Assembly (NCBI GenBank): GCA_017504995.1
Contig: JAFVQC010000062.1
Location: 1 to 41,305 of the forward strand
Source: Clostridia bacterium
GTDB taxonomy: Bacteria > Bacillota > Clostridia > Oscillospirales > CAG-272
Direction: 5' to 3'
DNA: 41,305 nucleotides
The notes beneath the pieces are model-generated. The model was not told the origin of the DNA, did not search any database, and worked only from the letters and a program-made list of their open reading frames with translations. The position numbers were made by a program, and so were the translations under genes. This document shows positions 23,576 to 31,807 of this stretch, in pieces (position 1 is the first letter of the stretch; each line of letters starts with the position of its first letter).

Positions 23576-24037
23576 ATGAATATGGACAAAAAGCAATACA
23601 AAAAATATGCCGCAGCCCATGCGCCAAAGTCCCCCTTGGGCTTGGATTGTCTGCGCGCCTTCGTGGTAGGCGGTACGATCTGCGCCATTGGGCAGGGCTT
23701 GACGGATGCGTATTCCAAGCTGTTTGGGCTTGTAAGGGACGATGCGGGTACGGCGACCTCGGTGACCTTGATCTTCATTGCCGTTCTGTTGACCGCCATC
23801 GGCGTGTTTGATCGCATCGCCCGTTTTGCGGGGGCGGGGACGCTTGTTCCCATTACGGGCTTTGCCAACGCGGTAGCCTCTCCCGCCATCGACAGCCGTG
23901 CCGAGGGCTTGGTTTTGGGTGTGGGCGCGAAGATCTTTACGGTGGCGGGTCCCGTTTTACTTTACGGCACGGTGGCGGGTGCGCTGTACGGCGTGATCTA
24001 TTACGTGTGGGGCATTTGCGCGGGACTTATCCAATGA
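23576..24037 (+). CDS. spoVAC: Stage V sporulation protein AC (SpoVAC)
   Basis: This 153-residue inner-membrane protein is a component of the SpoVA dipicolinic-acid channel, used in spore formation and germination. After a Lys/Tyr-rich start come KSPLGLDCLRAFVVGGTIC, a LLTAIGVFDRIARFAGAGT segment and PITGFANAVASPAID, all hallmark SpoVAC blocks, with about four membrane segments. GGGAGG precedes the ATG. The usual partners spoVAD and spoVAE are not adjacent, so this is an orphan copy. Its end overlaps the convergent lipoprotein gene by 11 bases. Confidence 0.92.
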   Translation: MNMDKKQYKKYAAAHAPKSPLGLDCLRAFVVGGTICAIGQGLTDAYSKLFGLVRDDAGTATSVTLIFIAVLLTAIGVFDRIARFAGAGTLVPITGFANAVASPAIDSRAEGLVLGVGAKIFTVAGPVLLYGTVAGALYGVIYYVWGICAGLIQ

Positions 24038-24521
24038 GTCGAAGCGCTTCCTTTTGAAGCGCTTCGCTATTCTCCGCAAAGCCCATCACCACGAAGCGTC
24101 CTTGGGAAACGATGAAGATGGATTCGATATCGCGCTCCCAGCTTGTGCCACGAAGGGCAACCTGCAATGCGTCGCGGCGATTGAGACAGAGCGCCGTGAT
24201 TGGATCGGTGTCACTCGCGGAATGGCAGACGAAGACCGCAAGCTCCGCGGGATAGGAATGGGCAGACAGGTAGATGGCGTAATCCGCAACCGACGAAAAC
24301 GCCGTTTCTGCCGTCTCGCCGTAGAGCGCGCGCAACAGCGAGGGAGAAAAATACGCCTCGCTTCCTTCTTCCGCCCCCGAACGGTAAACGCTTCCCGCGG
24401 GGAGGTCGTCACATTGCGCCATCAAAGCGTTCAGCACCTGGTCGGCGCGAATCGGTTGGGTGTGACAGGCACATAGAAAAAAACAAAGCAGGAACGGTAA
24501 GAGCTGACGGATTCGTTTCAT
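24027..24521 (-). CDS. DUF4358-like lipoprotein
   Basis: This 164-residue protein begins with a basic n-region, a hydrophobic stretch and the lipobox LCAC, giving lipidation at Cys19. It would be anchored to the outer face of the membrane. The rest resembles DUF4358 proteins: a segment of strands near YPAELAVFVC, a long helix with repeated charged residues, and a final VVMGFAENSEAL. No function is established for the family. GGAGGAAG lies just before the ATG. A second family member is at 29944-30432. Confidence 0.82.
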   Translation of the reverse strand: MKRIRQLLPFLLCFFLCACHTQPIRADQVLNALMAQCDDLPAGSVYRSGAEEGSEAYFSPSLLRALYGETAETAFSSVADYAIYLSAHSYPAELAVFVCHSASDTDPITALCLNRRDALQVALRGTSWERDIESIFIVSQGRFVVMGFAENSEALQKEALRLIG

Positions 24522-24597
24522 GGGCTTCCTCCGAGGGCGTAGTGTAGTTCTTGCTTTTATTATATGAGACGGCGGCGCGCTTCATGTTTTTGGCGGA

Positions 24598-25233
24598 TTA
24601 AGAACTTTTATTTTTCGCGCCCTCGTAAATCCCTTCTCCCGAAAAGAGATGGGAGACCGTTTTCCAAAGGATTCCCACGTCGGTTCGCAAGCGGACGGTG
24701 TGAAGATATTGAAGATCAAGGGCGATCTTTTCCTCGTCGGACAGCAGATCTCTGCCGTTGATCTGCGCCAGTCCCGTGATCCCCGGGCGAAGGCGGTAGA
24801 TCCCCTTTTCTCGGCGAAGCTGATGCGCGATTGCTTCTTGGGGGATCAGAGGGCGAGGACCGACCAGACTCATGTCGCCCATAAATACGTTCCAAAGCTG
24901 TGGAAGCTCGTCAAGGCTTGCGCGGCGCAGGATGCGCCCGATGGGGGTGATCAGTTTCTCGGCGTTTTCCAGCTTTGCGGTGGGGCAATCGGGGGGCGCA
25001 AAGGAGTACATGGTTCGGAATTTATAACAGCGGAAGGGAAGTCCGTCCTTGCCGATCCGTTCCTGCCGAAAGATGACGGGACCTTTTGAGGTCAGGCGAA
25101 CGAGAAGAGCGATCACACACAAGGGGATCGCCAGCAAAACGAGAAGCAGAGACGAAAGAAGCAGATCGCAGGTGCGTTTCCAAAAGAAATACGAGCAGGG
25201 CGACTGACCTGCGGTTTGTTTTCGTTCGTTCAT
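24598..25233 (-). CDS. Undecaprenyl-phosphate sugar phosphotransferase (bacterial sugar transferase)
   Basis: This 211-residue enzyme starts polysaccharide or glycan assembly by moving a sugar-1-phosphate to undecaprenyl phosphate. One N-terminal membrane helix (about 17-45) is followed by the family blocks KGPVIFRQERIG, CYKFRTM, ASLDELPQLWNV, DMSLVGPRPL and RPGITGLAQINGRD. It is the short form (PglC/EpsL-like) without the large N-terminal domain of WbaP. ATG 25233 has GGAGGG nine bases upstream; the more upstream ATG at 25260 lacks a site. It could act with the CDP-sugar operon. Confidence 0.93.
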   Translation of the reverse strand: MNERKQTAGQSPCSYFFWKRTCDLLLSSLLLVLLAIPLCVIALLVRLTSKGPVIFRQERIGKDGLPFRCYKFRTMYSFAPPDCPTAKLENAEKLITPIGRILRRASLDELPQLWNVFMGDMSLVGPRPLIPQEAIAHQLRREKGIYRLRPGITGLAQINGRDLLSDEEKIALDLQYLHTVRLRTDVGILWKTVSHLFSGEGIYEGAKNKSS

Positions 25234-25307
25234 GACGAAGCCCTCCTTGCTTTTTTGCATTTAGGATTCGTCATTTTGATATAAACCATACGAAAAGAAG
25301 AAAAAAG

Positions 25308-25336
25308 TTGATTTTTTCAACGTTTTGTGATACTAT
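25308..25336 (+). promoter_or_regulatory. Probable promoter of the alpha/beta hydrolase gene
   Basis: TTGATT (25308-25313), a 17-base spacer and TACTAT (25331-25336) lie 28 bases before the start. It is weaker than most promoters in the window. Confidence 0.55.
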
Positions 25337-25364
25337 ATAGTAGACGTTATCTTTGGAGGACGGT

Positions 25365-26315
25365 ATGAAGCTGTTTTGGATTGTGTGTATTGCGTTGATC
25401 GGACTGTTTTTGTTTTTCTTTGCCTTGGGGTACGGTTGCTTTCTTCATGCGTTTCGGCGAAAAAAGAGCTATCCTGCCGAACGAACCGAGCACGGTGGAG
25501 GATGCGAGATCCCCGACGAGGGTCTGTCTTGGCTTCGCCGAAGCAGGGAATGGTTTGACGCGCAGCTTTTTGAGGGGGTCAGCGTTCTTTCCCACGACGG
25601 ATTGCGGCTGGAGGGGCAGTTGCTTTGCGCTAAGGGAGAAGGAAAGGGCGTTTGCATTTTGTTTCACGGCTATCATTCCTCCTGCCGACGGGATCTTTCC
25701 GTGCAGGCAATGATGCTGTGGAAGGCGGGGTATCACCTGATCCTTGTGTCGGAGCGTTCTCATGGGGCGAGCGAGGGAAAATACTTCGGCTTCGGTGCGT
25801 TGGAGCGTCGGGACGCGGAGGCTTGGTGTTGCTTGGCAAGCCATCGCTTTGAGGGACTTCCCATCTCTCTTGTGGGGCTTTCCATGGGCGCGGCTACGGT
25901 GTTGATGTCGCTGAACACGCCTCTGCCCGACTCCGTGCGTTGCGTGGTTGCCGACTGTCCCTTTACCTCTCCGTGGGAGATCGTTCGGCACACTCTGCGC
26001 CACAAGCATAAGCTTCCGCCCGTTCCCACGGTTTATTTTATGAATTACTGGTGTCGTCTGTTGGCAGGCTACGATCTTCGGGATCACTCCGTGGCGAACT
26101 CCCTTCGCGGAAATACCCGCCCCGTTTTGTTGGTCCACGGAGAGGCGGATCGGTACGTTCCCACCGAAATGTCCGATCGGATCGCCGCGGTGGATCGGGA
26201 ACGGATCACCTATCTGCGGATTGCGGGAGCAAAACACGCGCAGGCGGTTTATTTTGATCCCGAAGGGTATCGGGCGCGTATGCTTTCGTTCTTGGAAGCC
26301 AACATGGAACGTTGA
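25365..26315 (+). CDS. Membrane-anchored alpha/beta hydrolase
   Basis: This 316-residue protein has one N-terminal hydrophobic segment (about 3-22) followed by an alpha/beta hydrolase domain. The oxyanion region is FHGYHSS, the nucleophile elbow GLSMG (Ser173), then Asp262 in HGEADRYVP and His291 in AKHAQA, a complete triad. Such proteins are esterases or peptidases of unclear substrate; YqkD-like proteins of Firmicutes are similar. GGAGG five bases before ATG 25365 fixes the start. It is a single gene divergent from the sugar transferase. Confidence 0.88.
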   Translation: MKLFWIVCIALIGLFLFFFALGYGCFLHAFRRKKSYPAERTEHGGGCEIPDEGLSWLRRSREWFDAQLFEGVSVLSHDGLRLEGQLLCAKGEGKGVCILFHGYHSSCRRDLSVQAMMLWKAGYHLILVSERSHGASEGKYFGFGALERRDAEAWCCLASHRFEGLPISLVGLSMGAATVLMSLNTPLPDSVRCVVADCPFTSPWEIVRHTLRHKHKLPPVPTVYFMNYWCRLLAGYDLRDHSVANSLRGNTRPVLLVHGEADRYVPTEMSDRIAAVDRERITYLRIAGAKHAQAVYFDPEGYRARMLSFLEANMER

Positions 26316-26457
26316 TGGAAATTTTTCGTTCAAAATACTATTTTGGGGGTTGCTTCATTTGGCGCGATTTTCGCATCTGAATGACTCAGCCCTTTGTTTT
26401 TTTGGGGCTGCGGCGCGGGTGCCCTTTGCTAAAAAGCGTTTTTCTATGATATTCCTA
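26316..26457. other. Intergenic stretch before the OPT transporter
   Basis: No gene is visible here. A CAGCCC...GGGGCTG inverted pair around 26387-26410 spans a T-rich loop and might contribute to termination of the hydrolase transcript, but it is not a convincing terminator. Confidence 0.4.
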
Positions 26458-26486
26458 TTGCAATTTCGACAAAGATATGGTATAAT
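26458..26486 (+). promoter_or_regulatory. Promoter of the OPT operon
   Basis: TTGCAA (26458-26463), a 17-base spacer and TATAAT (26481-26486) lie 57 bases before the OPT start. Confidence 0.75.
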
Positions 26487-26542
26487 ACAAAAGATCATTG
26501 GATAAAGACAGAAAATTGCCATATGGCAGATGGGAGACGAAA

Positions 26543-28459
26543 ATGGATCAAAACAATAAACAATTCAAGCCGTACATTCCCGCGGAGAAAATCACGCCCG
26601 AATTTACGGTGACTTCAATCGTAATGGGCATTCTGCTCGCCATTATTTTCGGCGCGGCGAACGCTTATCTTGGACTTCGTGTGGGAATGACGGTTTCCGC
26701 GTCGATTCCCGCGGCGGTGATCGCCATGGGGGTGATCCGCGTGATCATGAAGAAAAATTCGATTTTGGAGAGCAATCTGGTACAGACCATCGGTTCTGCG
26801 GGAGAATCTCTCGCGGCAGGCGCGATCTTTACCTTGCCGACCCTCTTTTTGTGGGCGGCAGAGGGAAAGATGGAGAAACCAAGTCTTATTTCCATTACGC
26901 TGATCGCCCTTCTCGGCGGTCTTCTCGGCGTATTCTTTATGATTCCTCTGCGCAACGCGCTGATCGTCAAGGAGCACGGTGTTCTTCCGTATCCCGAGGG
27001 AACGGCGTGCGCCGAGGTGCTTCTTGCGGGTGAGGAAGGCGGAGCGAATGCCTCCACCGTATTTGCGGGCATGGGCTTTGCCGCCGCGTTTAAGTTTATC
27101 ATCGACGGTATCAAAGCAGTACCCGGTGAGGTTTCCTTGAAGATCAAGGGTTTTGCGGGAGAGATCGGCACGCAGATCTATCCTGCGGTAATGAGCGTCG
27201 GTTATATTTGCGGACCTCGCATTTCCTCGTATATGTTCTCGGGCGGCGTGCTGAGCTGGCTCGTGCTGATCCCGCTGATCGTGCTGTTCGGTGAGAATAT
27301 CGTGATGTATCCCTCGGCAACCCAGACGATTGGAGAAATCTACGCCGCAAGCGGAGCCGGCGGTATTTGGAGCAACTACATTCGTTACATTGGCGCGGGC
27401 GCGTTGGCGGCAGGCGGTATCATCAGCTTGATTAAATCTCTTCCTTTGATCGTTCGTACCTTCCGTGGCGCGCTGAAAAATATGAAGGGCGCGTCGGGGG
27501 CGGATCTGAACCGTACGACGACGGATATCAATATCAAGATCGTCCTGATCGCCATTGCGATTCTGACCCTTGCGGTATGGCTCGTTCCCGCCATTCCCGT
27601 GAACCTCATCGGCGCGATCATCATCGTGATCTTCGGTTTCTTCTTTGCTACCGTTTCCTCCCGTATGGTTGGCTTGGTCGGCAGCAGCAACAATCCCGTT
27701 TCGGGCATGGCGATCGCGACGCTTTTGATCGCGACCTTGATCTTGAAGTTTACCGGCTCGGTTGGCGCCCAAGGAATGAGCGCGGCGATTGCCATCGGTT
27801 CGATCATTTGTATCGTCGCGGCAATTGCGGGCGACACCTCGCAGGACCTCAAAACCGGATATTTGCTTGGCGCAACCCCCAAGAAGCAACAGATCGGTGA
27901 GGTCATCGGTGTTTGCGCGGCGGCGCTTGCCATCGGCGGTACGCTGTATTTGCTGGACGCGGCGTGGGGCTTTGGCTCGGAAGAGCTGGCAGCTCCTCAG
28001 GCAACGCTGATGAAGATGATCGTGGAAGGCGTGATGAACGCGGAGCTTCCTTGGCATTTGGTGATCATCGGCGCGCTGATCGCCGTGGTGGTGGAAATCC
28101 TCGGTATTCCCGTACTGCCCTTTGCCATCGGTATTTACCTGCCCGTTCACCTGAACGCTTGTATCATGGTCGGCGGCTTGGTTCGTCTGTTCTTCGATAA
28201 GATGAAGAAGAACGAGGAGGAAAAAACGGCGATCACCTCCGACGGGATTCTGTTCTGCTCGGGTATGATCGCGGGCGAAGGCTTGGTTGGTATTCTTTTG
28301 GCGCTCCTTGCCGTATTCGGTTTGGATCAGGTATTGGATATTTCGGGCTTGTTGAATCTTCCTGCATGGGTGTCGAGCGTAGGAAGCCTCGTGCTCTTCG
28401 GCTTGATCATTCTGACACTGTTGAAGTTCTCTATCTGGAAAAAGAGAAAGAATAAATAA
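26543..28459 (+). CDS. OPT-family oligopeptide transporter
   Basis: This 638-residue polytopic membrane protein has about 15 hydrophobic segments. It starts with EKITPEFTVTSIVMGILLA and AANAYLGLRVGMTVSASIPAA, the OPT signature, and contains GTACAEVLLAGE and NPVSGMAIAT blocks. The family imports peptides or metal chelates with protons. ATG 26543 is preferred (GGGAGA upstream) over a TTG 45 bases earlier. The PqqD-like gene starts one base after the stop, so the two are almost certainly cotranscribed. Confidence 0.94.
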   Translation: MDQNNKQFKPYIPAEKITPEFTVTSIVMGILLAIIFGAANAYLGLRVGMTVSASIPAAVIAMGVIRVIMKKNSILESNLVQTIGSAGESLAAGAIFTLPTLFLWAAEGKMEKPSLISITLIALLGGLLGVFFMIPLRNALIVKEHGVLPYPEGTACAEVLLAGEEGGANASTVFAGMGFAAAFKFIIDGIKAVPGEVSLKIKGFAGEIGTQIYPAVMSVGYICGPRISSYMFSGGVLSWLVLIPLIVLFGENIVMYPSATQTIGEIYAASGAGGIWSNYIRYIGAGALAAGGIISLIKSLPLIVRTFRGALKNMKGASGADLNRTTTDINIKIVLIAIAILTLAVWLVPAIPVNLIGAIIIVIFGFFFATVSSRMVGLVGSSNNPVSGMAIATLLIATLILKFTGSVGAQGMSAAIAIGSIICIVAAIAGDTSQDLKTGYLLGATPKKQQIGEVIGVCAAALAIGGTLYLLDAAWGFGSEELAAPQATLMKMIVEGVMNAELPWHLVIIGALIAVVVEILGIPVLPFAIGIYLPVHLNACIMVGGLVRLFFDKMKKNEEEKTAITSDGILFCSGMIAGEGLVGILLALLAVFGLDQVLDISGLLNLPAWVSSVGSLVLFGLIILTLLKFSIWKKRKNK

Positions 28460-28460
28460 G

Positions 28461-28817
28461 ATGGCAAGACAAAAGAAACAGGAAAAGCTGTCCGCCAATT
28501 ATCTGGAGAAGATCCCCGTGCGTCCCGAACGGATTCCGTGGAGCGTGGATGAGAAGGGAATCGTGACCTTGGATATTGAAAATCGAGGCGTTGCCAATCG
28601 CTTGGCTCAGCTGTTGCTTCGGAAGCCCAAGGTGTCCCATATCCATTTGGACGAGCAGGGAAGCTTCGTTTGGCAGATCGTGGACGGAGAGCAGGATATT
28701 ACCGCCCTCGGCGTTTCGGTGGGCGAGAGGTTTGGAGACGCGGCAGAGCCGCTGTATCCCCGTTTGGCGAAATTCTTTCAGATCTTGGACAGCTACGGTT
28801 TTATTGAATGGAAATAA
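28461..28817 (+). CDS. PqqD-like protein
   Basis: This 118-residue protein carries the PqqD fold in residues 45-118, with IHLDEQGSFVWQIVDGEQDI and a terminal LAKFFQILDSYGFI helix. PqqD proteins normally bind a precursor peptide and present it to a radical SAM maturase. No radical SAM enzyme or precursor peptide is found in this window. The basic N-terminal 40 residues are extra. Its tight coupling to a peptide transporter suggests a peptide-related job, but that is inference. Confidence 0.82.
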   Translation: MARQKKQEKLSANYLEKIPVRPERIPWSVDEKGIVTLDIENRGVANRLAQLLLRKPKVSHIHLDEQGSFVWQIVDGEQDITALGVSVGERFGDAAEPLYPRLAKFFQILDSYGFIEWK

Positions 28818-28822
28818 AGAAA

Positions 28823-28852
28823 GGGGATATCGTAACGACTTGCGATATCCCC
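28823..28852 (+). terminator. Hairpin between the PqqD-like gene and the aldolase
   Basis: GGGGATATCG pairs with CGATATCCCC across a ten-base loop, followed by GATTTTGG. It ends 16 bases before the aldolase start and may partly terminate the OPT transcript. Confidence 0.6.
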
Positions 28853-28868
28853 GATTTTGGAGGAAAAC

Positions 28869-29891
28869 ATGATTTCTTTTGAAAGTGATTATATGGAAGG
28901 CGCTCACGAGCGAGTTTTGTCTCGCTTGGTGGAAACCAACCGAGAGCCCTTGTCGGGCTACGGAACGGACGTCTATTGTGAGCGCGCGAAGGAAAAGATC
29001 CGACAGGCGTGCGAGTGTCCCGAGGCGGAGATCTATTTTCTCGTGGGGGGCACGCAAACCAATCAGACGGTGATTGCAAGCCTGCTTCGCTCCTACGAGG
29101 GTGTGGTTTGCGCGGGAAGCGGACATATCCAAACCCACGAGGCGGGGGCGATCGAATACGCGGGGCACAAGGTGTTGCCCTTGTCCCATCATGAGGGTAA
29201 GCTGGACGCTTCCGAATTGTCGGAATATCTGGAGAGCTTTTATGCCGACGCCAATCACGATCACGCGGTTTTCCCCGGTATGGTCTACGTATCCCATCCC
29301 ACGGAATACGGAACGCTCTATACGAAGGACGAGCTGACGGCGATCTCCGCGGTCTGTAGGCGGTATGAGCTACCTCTTTATCTGGACGGGGCGAGACTGG
29401 GCTACGGTCTTGTGAGCAGAGGGAATGATCTGACGCTTCCCGATCTTTGCCGACTTTGCGACGCTTTTTACATCGGCGGAACGAAGGTAGGGGCGCTTTG
29501 CGGCGAGGCGGTGATCTTTCCCCGACGCGCGCCCAAGCAGTTCATGACGATCATGAAGCAGCACGGCGCGCTTCTGGCGAAGGGAAGGGTACTTGGCATA
29601 CAGTTTGACACGCTGTTTGAGGACGGTCTGTATTTTGAGATCAGCCGTCACGCCATCGCCATGGCAGACCGCCTGCGGGAGGTATTCCGCAGGAAGGGGT
29701 ATTCCTTCTTTATCGAGACGGTGACCAATCAGATCTTTATCGTCTTGGACAACGAAACCATGCGACGGCTATCGGAATCAGTCGGTTTCAGCTTTTGGGA
29801 GACCGTCGATGCCGATCACACCGTGGTTCGCTTTGCCACCAGCTGGGCAACGAGGGAAGAGGACGTGGAGCGACTGATCGATTTGCTTTGA
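28869..29891 (+). CDS. Threonine aldolase / beta-eliminating lyase family PLP enzyme
   Basis: This 340-residue fold-type I PLP enzyme most likely cleaves L-threonine (or allo-threonine) to glycine and acetaldehyde. FLVGGTQTNQTV binds the cofactor phosphate, LYLDGARL supplies the ring-binding Asp173, and GGTKVGAL carries the Schiff-base Lys206. ATG 28869 lies behind GGAGG. The C-terminal domain ends in the usual VVRFATSWAT motif. The family also contains other amino-acid lyases, so the exact substrate is not certain. Confidence 0.9.
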   Translation: MISFESDYMEGAHERVLSRLVETNREPLSGYGTDVYCERAKEKIRQACECPEAEIYFLVGGTQTNQTVIASLLRSYEGVVCAGSGHIQTHEAGAIEYAGHKVLPLSHHEGKLDASELSEYLESFYADANHDHAVFPGMVYVSHPTEYGTLYTKDELTAISAVCRRYELPLYLDGARLGYGLVSRGNDLTLPDLCRLCDAFYIGGTKVGALCGEAVIFPRRAPKQFMTIMKQHGALLAKGRVLGIQFDTLFEDGLYFEISRHAIAMADRLREVFRRKGYSFFIETVTNQIFIVLDNETMRRLSESVGFSFWETVDADHTVVRFATSWATREEDVERLIDLL

Positions 29892-29901
29892 AGTCAAAAA
29901 G

Positions 29902-29937
29902 GGCAGTATTCTTGCGAAATATCGCAGGAATACTGCC
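29902..29937. terminator. Shared terminator between the aldolase and the DUF4358 operon
   Basis: GGCAGTATTCTTGCGA pairs with TCGCAGGAATACTGCC (one G-U) across five bases. The minus strand continues into CTTTTTG and the plus strand into ATTTTATT, so it serves both convergent units. Confidence 0.85.
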
Positions 29938-29943
29938 ATCATT

Positions 29944-30432
29944 TTATTCAGTCAGCTTTTTTTCAATCGTCTCAAACGCCAGTTTCCGATCGTCGTCGGA
30001 GAGAATGGCGTACGCCACGTAATTGCCGAACACTCTGACCTCGGCGCGCTCTAATTTGGGAAGCTCCTCGGGGGCGTAGCTTGCGATAAAGGCGCGCTGA
30101 TCGCTTTTTAGTGTTTCCAAATACCCTTCGGTCAGTCGCTTCAGCTCCTCGCGGGCGGCATCGTCGGGAGCGTGAAAAATGCCGAACTCATTGATGTCCT
30201 CGGAACGTACCGAATACCGCAGACAGTGATCGTCGGGTAGCTTGGTGTCTTCAAAGTAATAGCGAAGGTGATCCCCCGAAAAGGTTTCGTACCCGAAATC
30301 CACGGGGATCTGATCCTCTACCGCGTCCATCAGCTCCGCGCAAGGCAGATCGTTGGCATAGCTTTTTTGTTGAGAGCAGGAAGTAAGTGTGACACAGACG
30401 AGAAAAAGGCAAAGAAAAATGCGTGTTTTCAT
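29944..30432 (-). CDS. DUF4358 lipoprotein
   Basis: This 162-residue protein has a signal sequence ending in the lipobox LTSC (Cys19). The body matches DUF4358: an FGIFHAPDDAAREEL helix start, a repeated charged helix, RAEVRVFGNYVAYAILSDD and a terminal helix. Function unknown. It is the last of three genes in an operon with an SGNH lipoprotein and a four-segment membrane protein. AAGGAG lies before the ATG. Confidence 0.85.
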   Translation of the reverse strand: MKTRIFLCLFLVCVTLTSCSQQKSYANDLPCAELMDAVEDQIPVDFGYETFSGDHLRYYFEDTKLPDDHCLRYSVRSEDINEFGIFHAPDDAAREELKRLTEGYLETLKSDQRAFIASYAPEELPKLERAEVRVFGNYVAYAILSDDDRKLAFETIEKKLTE

Positions 30433-30441
30433 AGGTTCTCC

Positions 30442-31221
30442 TTATCGGTATCCGTGAGTACGGATGTATTGTAGGATCACAAGGTAAGCATCTCTTGTCA
30501 GGTGGTGTCCGTCTCCGCTTTGATAGCTTGGCTTTAATCTGCCGTTCTCGTCCTTGAGAATCTGGGCGGTGTTCAGATAACGAAGGTCGTGTTCCTCCGC
30601 CAATTCCAGTATCCAGCCGTTGATGGTATCAATATACCCGTTCAGCTCGTCTAGCGTGCAGGAATAGTGAGACATATCCATATTGGCGGCAACGGGGAAG
30701 CAGGATTGTAGGATCACCTTAGTTTCGGGGGATGCTTCGAGAATGGCATCGATCAAGGCGCGATAGCAGGATTTATAGTATTCTTTGCCCCGCCGTACGT
30801 TTTGAACCGCGCCGTTGAGTCCAAAGGTGAGAATCATAAATTTGGGTTTTTTACGCGCCGCCGCCTCGCCTACGGTCAGATATTCTCCCGTGTCGGGGTA
30901 ACGGATGCGAAGCGTTATGACGGTGTGATCCAGATTGACCGTGCCGCTGTCGGGTCCCCAGACCTGACGGGTATTCGTTCCACCCGATAAGACTCCGCGG
31001 CTTTTTAAGTGATAGGTGGTGGATTCTCCAAAAAAAATAAAGCTGTCCAGATACGACTGTCCCATATCCGCCCCCTCTTGCAGGATCGTAGAAGGGGGAG
31101 ACGAGGCTTCTGCGGTTTCGTTCTCGGTTGCGCCCACGGATAGCGTAGGCTCTTTGGCGCATGCCACGAGAGAACAACACAGAAGCAGGGAGAGTGTGAT
31201 CGGTAACAGCTTATTTTTCAT
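30442..31221 (-). CDS. SGNH/GDSL-type hydrolase lipoprotein
   Basis: This 259-residue lipoprotein (LVAC lipobox, Cys21) has an SGNH hydrolase domain facing outward. Block I is FFGESTT with nucleophile Ser67 in GES rather than GDS, block III is GLNG instead of GxND, and block V is DGHH with Asp237 and His240. Such enzymes often remove acetyl groups from cell-wall glycans; the target here is unknown. It ends nine bases before the DUF4358 lipoprotein gene, so the two are coexpressed. Confidence 0.85.
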   Translation of the reverse strand: MKNKLLPITLSLLLCCSLVACAKEPTLSVGATENETAEASSPPSTILQEGADMGQSYLDSFIFFGESTTYHLKSRGVLSGGTNTRQVWGPDSGTVNLDHTVITLRIRYPDTGEYLTVGEAAARKKPKFMILTFGLNGAVQNVRRGKEYYKSCYRALIDAILEASPETKVILQSCFPVAANMDMSHYSCTLDELNGYIDTINGWILELAEEHDLRYLNTAQILKDENGRLKPSYQSGDGHHLTRDAYLVILQYIRTHGYR

Positions 31222-31269
31222 GATGGTACTGCCTTTCCGTAAATTCGGATCGTTCCATCATGCGATTGC

Positions 31270-31701
31270 TTATCTGCTTTGTTTAAATCGGTTGGTATAG
31301 TCCTCTTCTTCTTCCGAATTTTTACGGAAGCGGGCGCGGAAGAGCGCAACGATACCCATGATGGCAAGGTAACCGAGGGTAAAGGTAAACAAGCCGATCA
31401 ACACCTGCGCCGCCCGCATCGAGGCGGGGAGCAGGAAGCAGAGATAGAACGCCATGATCAAAATCAAATAATGCAAGACCCCGCGAAGCGCTCCGTGGAT
31501 TGCGGTGATACGGCGCAATGCCTGCGCCATTGCCGCAAGCGCGGAAAAAACAAACATCAGAAGCAGACGTTCCGCCGAGAGCAGAACCTCCTCCTCTCCT
31601 ACGTTGACGATCAGCATCAAGAGGGAGTAAAGGGCGGCGATCAGCGTAAAGAAAACCGAGGTCTCGGTCAGCATTTTTTTGAGAATGGATTTGATATTCA
31701 T
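31270..31701 (-). CDS. Four-segment membrane protein (DUF3021-like)
   Basis: This 143-residue protein has four hydrophobic segments (about 14-32, 40-60, 73-95, 98-120) and a charged C-terminus rich in Arg and Glu. The pattern and size recall DUF3021 membrane proteins of Firmicutes, but the match is weak. AAAGGA lies about 15 bases before the ATG. It is the first gene of the 31701-29944 operon. Function unknown. Confidence 0.75.
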   Translation of the reverse strand: MNIKSILKKMLTETSVFFTLIAALYSLLMLIVNVGEEEVLLSAERLLLMFVFSALAAMAQALRRITAIHGALRGVLHYLILIMAFYLCFLLPASMRAAQVLIGLFTFTLGYLAIMGIVALFRARFRKNSEEEEDYTNRFKQSR

Positions 31702-31737
31702 GATATATGGTTGATCCTTTCGGTAGTATACCCTTAC

Positions 31738-31766
31738 ACTATACCATATATGCGGAAATTTTTCAA
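31738..31766 (-). promoter_or_regulatory. Promoter of the membrane protein / SGNH / DUF4358 operon
   Basis: On the minus strand TTGAAA (31766-31761), 17 bases and TATAGT (31743-31738) lie just upstream of the first gene. Confidence 0.72.
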
Positions 31767-31807
31767 GTTGAAATCGAGAGATTTCTGTAAATTTTTATCT
31801 TAAACCG

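Noticed and set aside
26615..28498. 627-codon minus-strand frame opposite the OPT transporter
   Set aside because: It is extremely rich in Arg, His, Asp and Gln, the usual antisense of a hydrophobic membrane protein, and no start site supports it.
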